DNA of 64,000 bases from Spirodela intermedia (Eukaryota; Streptophyta; Magnoliopsida; Alismatales; Araceae). The stretch is taken from the NCBI GenBank assembly GCA_902729315.2, contig LR746266.1:5214259-5278258 (forward strand), given 5' to 3'. Every line of letters begins with the position of its first letter. The stretch's first letter is position 1. Made by a program: the position numbers and the translations under genes. The notes beneath the pieces were generated by a model, which was not told the DNA's origin, did not search any database, and worked only from the letters and a program-made list of their open reading frames with translations. Positions 42,301 to 56,000 of this stretch are shown here, piece by piece.

Positions 42301-45300
42301 GCCCATCACTTGTAACAAGCATCCAGGAGAGTCTCTTCTACCCAACCTTAATGAGTCTTCAGTCTTTCCCTTTCCTTCTGTGACTCTCTTTCCTCCCTTG
42401 CGACTTTCTCATCTCCTTTGTCGACCCCATGTCATCACCTCAAGCACTCTATAAATATCCAGGACATCAAGAAAACTTCACATCTCTAAATCGTAATCAA
42501 TGATCCCCAACCTCATCAAATAAACGAGTCACAGACATAATCCCAACTACAACAAGACATAATCTGATCACCTGCAGACTAGACATCCCAGATAATAAAA
42601 AGTAAACAAAAATGGGAAGGCAAAATTTTATGCTAAAAAAACCAAATCAACCCCACTCACATCCCCAAAAAAGCACACAGTTTCTATTATATCAAAGTAC
42701 CAGTGATAGATGGTCCTCTTTTCAATCATAGCACCTTATCCCTCCAGTCACCCGCAATCTTAGGATCATATATAAGAAATTTGAATTACAATTGCCTCAA
42801 CAATGGTCGGTTCATCATCGTTGTTTATGTTTCAAATGCCAGACTAGATATTTATAAATCACCAATCGAATGCTATTTTATTCAGCCACCTTGAAGTAGC
42901 CAATTGGCCCAAGGCAAGCCCTCAATAAGTGGTTCCATGGGTTCACCAGCATGAGAAGAAAAGGTGAAATAATAGCACATATCACTTATTTATAAAGCGA
43001 AAAATGATGCAGCCATCAGAGCATGGGAAATTTCTTACTTTTCCACAATTGAACAAATCTTCGCAGCAAGGTCTTCCTTGAAATCTTGGTCACTTACTAC
43101 AAGATAATCTATAAGTTCCTGTGTTAAGGACTGCATGTTTGTTTCATTAACAAGAAGGAAGATGAGCTCAAGGGCCCTTTTGCGAATTGATGCATCAGAA
43201 TCCTGTACGATTCAAAAGCAAAATGAAGTTATGTTGATATATTGAACACGGATTTGCAATTCCGTCCCTTTCAGTTCAATAGATCAACAAGACAAAAAAT
43301 GAAAAGAATCTCAATACCTTGACACATTCTAAAATCGTGGCCCTATGCCTCTGTACTGCTTGAGAATCAACTGCAATAGCCTTCATTAGCATATTTAATG
43401 CAACATACCTAAACAGCAAGGAAACATAAAAACACGATTAACTAGTGCATGATTAGCTGCTTATCAAGCATTTACATTCCCATGAAACTAGTTCACAAAT
43501 TCAATAGACAATATACGTATAAAGACAAATAGAATACAAATCATTTTTAAGTAGAGAAAAAAATGCCAAAAAATCGTGGACATATAGACATATCAAAACC
43601 CACATTATGGAGAAAGGACTATCAAACAACTAGTAAATCGATAGCATAATGAGAGATATATGTTATCCATAAGAAAATCATTATCATTATTCAGCTTTAT
43701 CCACGTCTTAGAAGAGAAGTCTCCACAGTTATGAAGAACATTTTTGTTCAGAGGACATGGCAATGATCCTTAAAAAAAATAGAAATGCAAAGCAAAATAA
43801 GATCATCTAAAGTGTTAATTCTAGAGAAGTAAATCCTATTTAGGGTAGGGAACACTAGAAAACTTGCTAAAAGTATGCTTCCTGCCATTTACCATTGTAT
43901 GAACTTAATGAAAGGACTGGTCATATTTGGTGCCCAAAAATATACCTTTAAATAAAATGATCTGGTAAATAGCTTTAGCACTTTTTTAAAAAAAATGAAA
44001 ATACGACTATACATTGATTAAGAAATTACACAATTCCGTGTCCTTTCACATTGAATTGAAAATTTGTCTAAGGCAAGACGAAAGATAAATGAACGCAGAA
44101 GCAGGAAGGTTTAGGAAAGAGCATACTTGAAACATCAGCAATTTTTACATATCTGATGGTGGAAGCAGACGACTTTCTTAAAGACAAACTAGAACACAAA
44201 ACTTTACGTCAGCAGAAAGCACAAGGAACTGCAATACACAGCATTGCGTTTGCAGGTTGCTCGCAAAGATTATTCAGAAGAGCAGGTAGCTTCTTACCAG
44301 CAAGAAACTTGTGAACAGTAAAAGAAGAGAAGTTGAAAGATTGTTGATGGGAATGGACAGGACGCATGTAGGGGTGTCACTAGCAGGGTAGCCATTTAAG
44401 ATGGCACATAGCATAACATCGTTTCTTCGAAGGCCTGAGCATGGGTCCTTCCAGGTGACATAATTTCAGAATTCAGATGGCTTTCAATTTCGTATTTACA
44501 TTGAGATAATTTTTTGTTTATATAGTCGTGTCTTTAGTGGGTATAGATCATTCAGATCATTTTTTCATTTAAGTGAAGGTGTCACCATGCTATTTAAAAA
44601 ATAAATAAAATTATGAGCGTACACGAAAAGTAATATAATAATGCCAGAAACTGCGACAATGAAAGCAAGTATTCGAGGAACAGCCGGGATGAAACTCACC
44701 TGATATTGTTATCACGGTTGGATAAGAATCTTCCCAGAATGTTAATTGCAAGCACACGTAAGCCACTGGTGGCTTCAATCCCCATAATAGTTTCAACGCA
44801 TTCATATAAAATGGCATTCCCAGCATTCTTATTAGACTCGGTTTTGGTTGCAACCTAATCAGAAAATACAGTTGTTCAAATGGTATTCAATAAACTTCTA
44901 GTAATACAACCACTTAAAATCCCTGGCTATTGAAAATACTAGGACAACTAGCTGTTTATCTAAGCGATTTTTCTTTTCTTTTTTTCCCATTATTGATCAT
45001 GGACCAAATAGAAGCACGAAACTAGACAGAAATCAAAGCCTAAAAAACACAGTTAAATTTCCCGGGATTTGGTAGGATTCACCATAAACATAAACAGTAA
45101 CAGAAGATTAAGAAAGGTATTGAATAGGGAAATAAAAATGGACAGGTTTTATTAAAAGTTGTAGTGCCACGATATTCTTGAAGATAAGAAAATAAGTGTG
45201 TAAACCACGAGCACCAAAAAACCTTTCTACATGTCATCATAGTCCACCAATAACGTCGAACCAAAATTAAAAACCATACAACCTCAAAAGAAGAGTCTCC

Positions 45301-48259
45301 TCTCCTTCAAACCATCCAGTCTCACCCACTCCATCTTGTCACGACCCCACTTTAAATCCTTGAAAGACGCACCTCTCTCCGTTCTGAAAATGTGCATGTC
45401 TGTCTCCATCTATATAACCCAGATAAACACATACGAACCAACACACAAGGAAGCGTGATCTATCTTCCTTTTCCATGCATATTCCACCACAGCCAAAGAT
45501 CATCAATATGACATGAGGATTGCTACTATATACATATGTTACAGGATAACGATTGTAAAATCTCCTAAATAAGGAGTAACACGTGAGAAAATGTTCCCGC
45601 ATTTCTCCTTCCTCCTCATAGAGTCTGCACACATTGTGACTACCATCCATAATGGTAGTCAGTCGATCATGAACAGGGAGTCTCCCCTGTGACTTCATCC
45701 ACACCGAAACTTTGAGTTTTAGAGGAGAAGGCGAACTAGTGTCTTCATTGGGGATAATACAATATAACGACTGACAGAGAAGACTCTTAAAACATCCCAA
45801 ACCCAACATCAACCATCAAAGAGAAATATTAAGCAGTTTTATAATAACAGCCGGCAGTTATATGCAATGAAACGGTGGTTTGGAAGCATTCAAAAATTCT
45901 AATCAATCATAATTTTATATTGAACTAAAAAATGATAATTCGATCAAGATAACCACAACAATGAAACTCACTTGCGCAAGAATGTCATTCATATATTCAC
46001 TGGCATCTGCATCATCCTGACCTAACATGTGCATGAGTCTAAGCACTCGGATGTGCAGGAAAGGATCGGTTATACCCGCAACATCGTACTCTGGTGCATA
46101 TGCGCTATTTGACACATCTTTGAGAATTCGAACTGATACGTCTGTGCAGTTCTGTAAAATAATCGAGTAGTATGAAACTAAGATAAATGCATTCAAAATT
46201 TAAGAAAGCATGAAGCTAAAAAAGCAGTCCTCAGTTTCAAGACAATAAAATCTGCATCATACATTACATCCAACTATCGTGCTATCTGTATGAGTTAAAA
46301 TACAGGGACCAAAGATGCATACACTAGACTAAAGGTCAAAGAAAAAATATCGAGCACAGTAGAGGTTGGTTTCACCCAGGGATATCACAATGGAAGAAAG
46401 CTCTTGACAAGTGAAAAACAAAGGCACAGAAATTAGTCCTCAGGTGCAGTGTTAATGCTTTTCATCGTGATTGAGTTGTGGCTATAATGGTGATTAGAAA
46501 TGAATCGTTTACATGTTATCTTCTGGGCGTTTCTTACGGCTATGCCACATTTCTTTTCTGCATGAAAACAGATGCAAAATCTCGTACACGAATGAGAAAG
46601 CAAATAAATGATCAAGTTATGCCATGGACCAGTTCAGTGACAACTAAAAGAATCCAGTATTTAAAAGGAAATTCCACTGAAAATATTAGAAAAACTCTAA
46701 CACATCTGTGCATTTGAATAACCATCATCTATAAGAACCCTACCTTTCTAAGATATTCAAGGGCCTTAACACTTGCTTTGCATAGATCAGTACAGAGTTG
46801 AATTCCAGCAATTAGGACGCCATGATGTTTTTCCTTGAGTAAAGATGCGGCAGGACCCATGAAATTCTCTGCTAAGTCTGGTACTTTTCTTATAATCCTT
46901 ATGGAGCATAAGGCAGCCTTCCATGTAAGCAAAAACAAAGTCAGCCAACAAACATTGAAATTATGAACCATAAATCCCAAAAAAATAGAAAAGAAACTCC
47001 GTGGTATAGCCGGAATCCAATTACTTTCATATATAATAACATGTTTCTAGCTATCTTCCATTAAAAGGGAGACAAAAACGTAGAGAGTGTCATTTGGAAG
47101 CACTCAACAACATATCCCGTATTCTTAACTGATTCAGCCCGATGGATGTGAAAGCCCTCAAGCACATTCATGTTACCATTGAACTGCTTTCATCCTTGTA
47201 AAATCACCATTTTACTCAAGGTTACACAATACTGTCGATTAGTTATTCATCTCGCATCAGCTATACCTTTTTGCGGTTTTATCTTTTTTTTTCTTTAAAA
47301 AAAGGATCGTATACTATTCATAAACAACAAGAGATGAAATAACTAATAAATCAAGTAAACTTAGATCTTTGAAAATATTTCCTAATCATTTAATGTAAAC
47401 AAAAACTACCAGCATTCGAGCAAGCATCCACCGGCAACAACGACTCACATAGATGTAAATCGGCAGTCTCAGTTCACAGAAACTCCTTTAAATGTACCTT
47501 CTTCTTAATGTTTGGGTCTCTAATTTGAAGAAGCCTTTCTACTTCAGGAGCTAGATCATGTGCCATTTCTGCTGAACATATGTTCCCTAGGGCACAAAGA
47601 GCGAGGCCCACGATATACTGATTGGAATGGTTGAGATCTCTGCAGAAAGGTCAAGGTTTCTACAGAATAACAGCGGGTTAATGCAGTCATTAACTTTGAG
47701 CAAACTAACGTGATATCGAGAAATGGTGAAATCAAAAGACAAAGAGCATTCGGTAAAACCATTTGGATACTGTTTCAAGGAATTTGTAACCAACATGAGA
47801 ACTTCCTGTCGTTCATCAAGAAGCAACATTAGACCCAGATATCCAATTCGTTTCTCAGGAAACCCTGCCGCAGCTATTAATTTGAGGCATTCCATCTGAC
47901 CAAAGTGAGTGGGGTAGCCAAGCATATGAATGAACATCAGTTTCGCTAAATTTCGGTGCCTGTAATCTTGATCGTTTTCACTGATGGCGGCACGTATCGA
48001 AGCGCACTCCTTCCTCACAACAGCACGCTCTTCTGCTGCAGTCTTGCAGGCACGTATAGCCCGAATCATATCCCTGCGGATCGACAGTTAACAGGCATCA
48101 AAGGCTTTTTCAAAATTCAACTGGAGACTCGGGACATTAAGTTAATGCCAGAAATGAAAAATTATGGATCCTTCTCCACGCATTTGAAGATGAAACCAAC
48201 GAAAACACGCTGAGTTGCTGAGCTCACCTCAGCCGAGTACCGGACGAAAACGGGTTCAT
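33384..48259 (-). CDS. AP1G: AP-1 complex subunit gamma (gamma-adaptin)
   Basis: Eighteen exons in phase: 48259-48228, 48073-47771, 47639-47498, 46917-46744, 46151-45972, 44854-44700, 43408-43318, 43202-43039, 41528-41474, 39946-39824, 39740-39645, 37709-37582, 37143-37039, 36945-36668, 35034-34741, 34656-34481, 33698-33594 and 33479-33384; 898 residues. AP-1 recruits clathrin and sorts cargo at the trans-Golgi network. The N-terminal trunk starts [20 protein letters not shown] and is an armadillo-like adaptin domain ([20 protein letters not shown]-type repeats; [17 protein letters not shown]). A Ser/Thr-rich hinge carries acidic-leucine DLLDL boxes, consistent with clathrin binding. The C-terminal ear ([20 protein letters not shown] ... 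[12 protein letters not shown]) binds accessory proteins. Every phase agrees. Introns make up over 80% of the locus; intron 5 contains a LINE remnant. Confidence 0.97.
45339..45812 (-). mobile_element. Non-LTR retrotransposon (LINE) 3' fragment in AP1G intron 5
   Basis: An open frame of 157 residues inside the intron reads [20 protein letters not shown], then DRL..., followed by a Cys-X-X-Tyr-Glu-Glu-Glu-Gly-Glu-x-x-Glu-His-x-x-x-x-Cys pattern. This matches the zinc-binding reverse transcriptase (zf-RVT) domain found at the C-terminus of plant LINE ORF2 proteins, where Lys-Val-x-x-Trp and a Cys...Glu-His...Cys core are typical. The first Cys-X2-Cys is degraded. No reverse transcriptase palm domain is present, so it is a 5'-truncated dead copy lying in the same orientation as AP1G. 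Confidence 0.7.
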
Positions 48260-50020
48260 GGCTCCTTCCGCTGCGCGATCCCTCCCTTCCACGAGTAGTT
48301 CTTCAGCCTCCGGTCAGATCAGAAGAGGAAGAGCAAGAAGAATAGCCAGGAGGCTGCCCTGGGCTCCGACGAAGTGCTTAGCTTAGATGCCTCTGGGAAG
48401 ATGCCGAGCACCGGGAAGGAAGAGGAGCTGGATCTGAGCGAGGACGCGATGGTTGCTATGTTGGAGTCTTTTTTTTCTATTATTTTACACAATCAATATA
48501 TGCATATGTAAATATATTTGTTATTCTGCTTCAACGATTTACTCATTGTCTTAGTAAACATCCCCGACTGTGAAAATAATGATGATATTACCACTGTAAG
48601 ACACATATTTAGATATATACAATTTTCTCAATCATACCCTTTTATCATCGCGAATATCAAATAGACCAGATACCTCCAAAATAATTGTCCAACTTTGCTC
48701 TAAATTTATTTATTTGGGCATCAGAGTAAAAAAATTTATGGGTTTCAGATTCGCGTCGTGGTGAGAGTTACCCCCTTTCCCAATATCCATGGTAATCTCT
48801 ACGAATTATCTTTCTCTACAAAAAATTAAATGTATTATAAAAAATAAGTTAAATTTTTATGCACTAATTATTTTACTTGAAATAGGGGAATTGCTATCAG
48901 TGACGAAATAAAAATATCACATTATAATTTATTTTTTAAAAGACAAATCACAGATATTTTGTTTGTGACAAAGTATAAACTAAAATTGTAAGACGTATAT
49001 ATTATTTTTAACTACATTTTATGATATTTATTAAAATAAATTAAAATAATACGCATTTATCGATATGACTTGATTTGTATCACAACGACCCATAAAACAC
49101 TTACTCTACCCCCAATAATTACTCCTATATGATAATTTTCATAATCTTGAAAGGGTCAAGACCATGTGATTGTACATATGAAATTAATATAAACCATTGA
49201 AATTAACGAGATGATGCTTTTCACTATATACTAATAAACTTGATGTGAAGTTCAATTCTCAAATTTTTGACATATTTTAAGAGAAAGAAGATGTTTACTA
49301 GTCACAAAATGGTATGATCTATTTGCATATATGCACGTTTTGTTTGACCTTTGATATTATATTTGCCATCAAGTAAACACTAACGGTCTATTTTCACATA
49401 AAAGTGATGTCGAACCAAGATTTTCAAAATTATTTGTTTGTTAATTTTGTGACGTTAGATATTATAATAATAATAATTTTTCTCATTTAAAGTGAGAAAA
49501 ATAAAAAGGTGCCATTAGACTGGTTAATATCTGTCCCAAGTATGAGCTTCAATAGATTTTAGCAAGGATGTAGTACACTTATTGCCGAATAATTATCTCT
49601 CTTGTGTATAATTTATTTATCAATAAATACACAATAGCTTGTAAATATCTATTTTAAAAAAGATGGAAATGATAAAAAAACCTTTAATGTTCCTTTTTAT
49701 ATATATTTTCCAATTTTATACTGCAGTTGATATGGTAAAAAAATGGAAGGGGAAATATATTTTAATTAGATAATTATTGGAAGCTGTAGTTAACAAAATA
49801 ATTTAGGGACATTTAACAGTATTTTTTACATCAATAATACGATGCTAATTACGCAGCTTGGACTCTTAAGAAGTTTGTGAATACGGGCACATGATCCCCA
49901 TAAGCTTTCAAACTCGTAATGTTTTCACCTAGGAAAACCGGACGCTATGAGGAGGCCCTGACATGGGGAGACGAGGCTGAGGATCCTTCAGACTTAGCGG
50001 AGGATCGGCGCCATTTCATC
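48260..50020. other. AP1G leader and AT-rich intergenic region
   Basis: 48260 to about 48460 is purine/GC-rich on the plus strand and is probably the AP1G 5' leader and core promoter. From about 48480 to 49900 the sequence is very AT-rich without open frames. It resembles matrix-attachment-like or decayed transposon DNA, but no terminal repeats were found. Confidence 0.45.
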
Positions 50021-53000
50021 TCACGTTGCTGCGGATTTCTTCACGTCCTGAAGAACAACGTGAGCAGCATTGCGGCCAGGTGCCCCCATCACGCCGCCTC
50101 CCGGGTGAGCTCCACTCCCACAGAGATAAAGGCCCTTCACCGGGGTTCTGTAAGCCGACCTGCCATGATCCGCCGCCAGCCTCATCAGTGGCAATGGAAA
50201 GGTGGGTAAGAGCAATTTCGCTCATGTCCTTCAGTAAATCTACAATCGCAGGCAATATGAGATTCCCTACCATCCCTTGACTGGCCTCATCAAGAATATG
50301 GAGTCCAGGTGCATGGCGCCGTGAAAAATATTCCCCCCTGAAAATATTGAAAGAAATAGAAGATTTGAGATGTGGGTCAGATGCATGGCAGCATGGGAAA
50401 AGAATGGCGCCAGAAAGTATAATACTTGTCTGAACCCAGTGAATTTATGAGTATTTTTCACCTGTGAGGCCGAACTCCCTTTCGAGATCAGGGGGAGCCA
50501 ACATCTCATACCCGATTACTGAAGAGCTGAAGCCCGGGGCGTATTCATCAATCAGGGAGAAGCATCTCTGAGCAAATGATTCCTGAATGAAAACACAGCT
50601 CACAGATGAATACATGTCCTCAAGCTTCCATTATCGGGAAGAAAATGAGAATAATAATGCATGTAATCATGGGTCATTTGCAGTAATCTTCATCAAACCC
50701 TATGGAACGAGGTGCATAAGTGGTAAGCAGGGAGAGAGACGAATCGTCAGAAACTGAGTTCACTCACCCGGATGGATGTCTCTTCCCAGCTGCCTCTGGC
50801 AAGTTCATAAGGAGTGTATTGGATAAATAAATTAATGACATGCTTACCTGCGATGCAACAGACGTAGATAAAAGTAGCACTTCAGAACGGAAAGAGACGA
50901 TTAAACTGAGCAGCCGATCATATGCAGTTGATCGTTCCGAAAATAACGAGTTTGTCCCAAAAGAGGTAGTTGAAGAAGGAAAGAGTTTATGGATGATGAT
51001 GAGGAGGGATTCATCTGCATGTTCTGACTTTCATTTGGAGTGCATGGTGCGAAGACAACTAAAAGTCAAATGCTAGAATTAGGATGAAGTCAAACGATAC
51101 TCTCCAGCAAAGGAGGTTCTGTCAATATGCAAAGGGGGAGAAAACCCAAGAAGGTGTTATCACAAAGTGTTGCAGCAGGCAGGGGAGAAGGGAGGGCCAA
51201 GCACCAAAGTTGGCCATTAGTTCCTTTATCCCATGAGAATGTACGTGTTTAGTGTGGCATGCATTGCCTTACATTTCAGATACTTTTGAAAACTGTTTAT
51301 AGAGACCCGGTTTCAGAAATAGGCGATGCCATTTCAGATCCAAGCCTCAGAAGGGTGAAGCAGGAGCAATTTGAGAGACCCATTAAGCAATGTTCATTGT
51401 ACTTTTAACTAGAATAACGCTCATTAATCTTCCCACATGCTTTAGATCAATACTATAGTTCAAAGAGAGTACCCATGAAAATTAGAGGTCATACTATCTT
51501 CTTCTGGTAAGGTAAGAAGAAAGTAGTGGATCCAGAGAACCTAAAAGGCAAATGCAGGTCACCTGGTCTGTTTTCGTGCTGTATAAACGATAGAGAAAGT
51601 GGTCCAATGATGATGTAACGCGAGTTCCCATCACTAAAATGGGAAACTTTGAAATAGAAAATTTATGGAGAGAGACAGTTTGGGGATTGCAGATCCTGTT
51701 GGATAAGGTTTATGAAATGCATAGTTTCTATAGGCAATTTTTTTTTATGTGGGACATTACATCTCAGATTATCAAAACATTACATCTATTAATTTTAGTA
51801 TTATGTGCTAAATAAGCAATGAATAGAAAAATTACAAGAATGTAAAAAAGGATTAATTCCAGATTTCAATCTTGTGCTCAATATTTATAAACTGTAATGT
51901 AATGTCCATCCCCAAAGAAAGCCTTTAACTGCTCATCAAACTAAAGCTTCCTCATCAGCTGATGATTCAATCCTTAATGTTCTTGCATCGAATCACGAGA
52001 AAAATAATAGTCTACAGAGCTGCCAAGAAAGAAAGGTTTCTTTGGTACAGATGAAGATACCCACCAATGCTTGCTCCATCCGACAGAGATCAACTAAAGA
52101 CTAGGAAAAGTTGACACCAAAAACTGCCCAGGATTGAGTTTCTGGACAATATGCGTACACTGTAGAAGAATAATGTTTTTATTCATTAACATATACGGGC
52201 TATTTCAACTCCAGAACAATGAATGAAGGAGTAATCATAGAAGATATGATGTGTATTATATCCACTGAAAAGCATTGGTAAAATAAATATCAGGGGCGAC
52301 ATCTTCCCTTACCAGGCGGGGATATGGTCTTGTCCAGGACTGATGGAATTGTCATCTCGATGACAGGCCTTGCAGATGGTAGCCCATTCAATGCGTCTCT
52401 GCAAGCCATGTCAATCTCCTCCATACTGTAAAAACAACAGATAAAATAAGGGATAGGAGTCGAAATCGTCTACAAGAGGAAGTAATATCATGCTATTAAG
52501 CCCTTGTTAGTGGTAAAAGAAGACGTTGCTGACAGTACAGAAAGTTTTCTATGAGTTTTTTGGGTTCTTGATTTAATGTCCTAAGATCCAGATAAGTATG
52601 ACATATTATTATGCTTATGGGGGGTGGTAGAGGTAATGATGCACACATCTACCCAGCTTTCGCAGACAATAAAATTTGGAGGAAAAAATATTTTTAATGT
52701 ATAATTTTCACCAAAATTACGAATTTTGATCCAATCTAAGCTAACAGACATATCTATTAATGCACCGAACATTGAAGAACCTAAATTCTAAAATATTTTA
52801 TTATAATCTTAATGCAATTAGATGGGGAGCCTAGCGTCATATATTGGAAAAAAGAATCGACAAGATTGAATCGGTTGAAGAAATTTACATAACCATTGAT
52901 GAAACGAGATTGTCGCAATACCTCTCAGACCCAATATGTATGGTGCCAACATGCTCAGGGCCAGACTGTGAAAGAGCAGATTTGCAACATTGAAAAAGAG

Positions 53001-56000
53001 GCAACTTATCCACGGCTAGGTTAATCTTTGTTGTTGCCTGTTCGAGTGAAAAAGCAACCAACAGAGGATCAATGCGGTTTTTAGCAGCATGTATACTTCA
53101 GCTCAATCGGTTAGCCACATTTTAAATATCTAAAGCCTACTAAATCCACGAGCCAGCATTATCATTCAGTTTCAAAAGTTGAGGATGCACAAGACAAATG
53201 CTGTATGGTTCAAAACATGATAAACTAGAAACCCTTGATCATACAAAAAAATCTAGGTCATGGAACAAATGACTAAGTTACTTTCCGTTAGAGGTGCGCA
53301 TATAAGCTTTCAGCTGGATAGCATAGCTACTTTGGTGTATACGGGTGTCTGAATGCCTTATTCCGAGACCACTACGACTCATTTTGATTATGTAAATGTG
53401 TCTGGAAGACTTCAGGATGTTTAAGGATGTCTTCAAGGGTTTAAGGAACACTCCTGAATGTTACACTCCTGGATGACCAAATGCTACACTCGAAGTCAAA
53501 AAGGAGCCACTGATGTCCTGAGGATCATGGAATCTCTCACCCAGGTTCTAGGCCCATATCTCAAATGATTCTCCTTCTAACCTCCTGAATGTTTCTGTTG
53601 TCACCTGCATAAATCTTAGCAGTACCCTCCAATTTCAATTACTTTAATAGGCAAGGACGAGTACAGATAAGAATAAGGTTAAGGCCATAACGCTATGTCG
53701 ACGATGAGTAAAATGAAAGATTAATGACAAGCAAGTACGATTCAGTAGGACCAACTCCCCAGCCATCACATGTAACTGAGGAAGCAAATGCAGCAGCTGC
53801 CCTCACAAAACAGGAACTTATAGGCACAAACTAAATATATTAGCATATAAAAAATCCCATTTGATTCCTAGCTATAGATCGTATGATGTCAAACACTAAT
53901 TGGTGATGGGAAGGGGAGGGTAACTGATACAGGATAACTGATTCGTAGATATCCATGAATAAATAAGGAGAGATGAGGATATTTTCGAATAATTTTCAAG
54001 GACTCAAACTCTCCTCACCCTAGAAGGGAGAGGAAAGGATCCGGGATGATACAATACAACGCCAGACCCCAACTAGGTCTGATAGCCGTACGATTCAGGG
54101 TATGACTTATAACTTGTTCAGGATTACTTATAACGTCAGACCCCAACATCCGGCATGAAAACGTGTTATAATGTATTCAGGATTACTTAGGATCCCATTA
54201 GCTTCATTTTTTTTCTTTATCCTGTACCAGATTCCTTCAATAACAGCCATAAAAAAAGAAGCATACAGAAGAAAATTTAAAAGGCAAAATAAGAATATAA
54301 CGACCACAAATGCAAATTAATGTAAGCTAGAGACCTTGAAACTATGAGATATAAGCATGAAATCGGATTGATTCCAGAGATTCAAAGTTACTACTGTGAA
54401 CGGAAAAGAAAAACGCAACATGCTCCACAAAAATGTTTTTCTCTCTTTAGGCTTTTTAATAATTAAGAATAAAATTAGGAGTCTTACAGAGCTGTAGTCA
54501 GAGTTCTTGATGCCACTTAGAAACTCGTCAGGGAGGATATTTTCAGGAATAAATTCCTGCATGAGAAGAAGAACATGTAGCAATCATGAAATTGTCTCTG
54601 ATATCATCCCAAATAACCCTCAACGGTGATGCAATTGAATTATTTTAAATCACTAATCTAGCAAAATATATTACACGAATTAACCAACAGAAATATATAC
54701 CACAAAAGTCCGATATGGGGTTGCATTTGACAAAACAATCGAAGAATTCACCTCCGTTCCATCCGCCAAAACAACCTGGAAAAGACATCGACTAAATATT
54801 TTATGTTCAAAGGATTAAAAATTAAACAATTTTGGTGCATGAAAATACTCACTCCAGTCACTACAGAGCTTTGGTCGACCATCAACTGGGAAACCTAAAA
54901 AAATTGCCACATACTAATTTGGTGATAATAAGATTAGAAAACACGGTATAAGAAGAGTGCATCCATACCTACATAACGGTACAGTTTCAACAAGAAAATT
55001 TCATACCAACACCTAATCAAGAAAAAAAAAACCCAAACGTCCAAAGGCGTTTCTTAAATGAGTGAATGGTGAGGATTGAATGTGATGTGAATCACTGACG
55101 ACTACATGATTCACAAAAGAACTATTTTACTAAAATGTCCTGTCAATCAGCTGAAATTCAAATGTGGGTAACCAATATGATGACCAATTTTATGAATTTG
55201 AAAATAGATTATCACCGTGAAGAAGCTTTACATCATCTGCTTGAGCAACACAAGGTCAGGAAAGCTCCAAAGACAGGTCACCTGCTACCCATTTAGTCAG
55301 ATTATCGAGTAAGCCAGAAATAAAGCAATCATCTTTTCCTTCGTCTCTCTTTCTTTATTTTTATTTTTCTGCTGTTAATGAAAATTTCCAGTGGCAATTA
55401 TGTGGTAATGATAACAATTTAACTACCTGAATGATCAATCAAAGAAAAGGGCAAACGATATCTATAGAGAAAAAGAAGAATAAAATAAAAAGATGTAGAA
55501 GAAGAAAACAAAATTCGTGCTTGTAATGTAATGCAAACGGTAGGTCCATAATCATTGCTTGACATGAGAAAGAACAGATTCAATGGCTATCAGCGCAATG
55601 TAAGGTGTCAAGTTAATGTAAATCATCGGTTCTTCTAAACCAGTCAGGTCATGAACGACTTCAAGAGGTGCACATGTAGGTTGCCATGACCCTCAGCCTC
55701 CTATTCCAGATGTTTCCTGTATATTTTTGTTCATCTACAAACTCAAACACGGAAACCAAGAATCTTGGAATAAGATACCTCTGTATTTGTTAGAATATGG
55801 GCACCTGCTTCTCTTGCTGCATTAGCGATAGCCAAGGAAACTGAGCCCATCCCACCTTCAACATACCTAAAAAAATGCAGTTTTCCTTATGAACTGATAA
55901 TGAACCAGGTATTGAGCATATGACATCAAGAGAAAAGCAGGGAACAAATGGTGTTTCAAGAGCACAAACTGACGGGCTTTCATTCAGAACATGATTATCT

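Noticed and set aside
48480-49900. Possible LTR retrotransposon in the AT-rich spacer
   Set aside because: No long terminal repeats, primer-binding site or protein remnants were found by eye.
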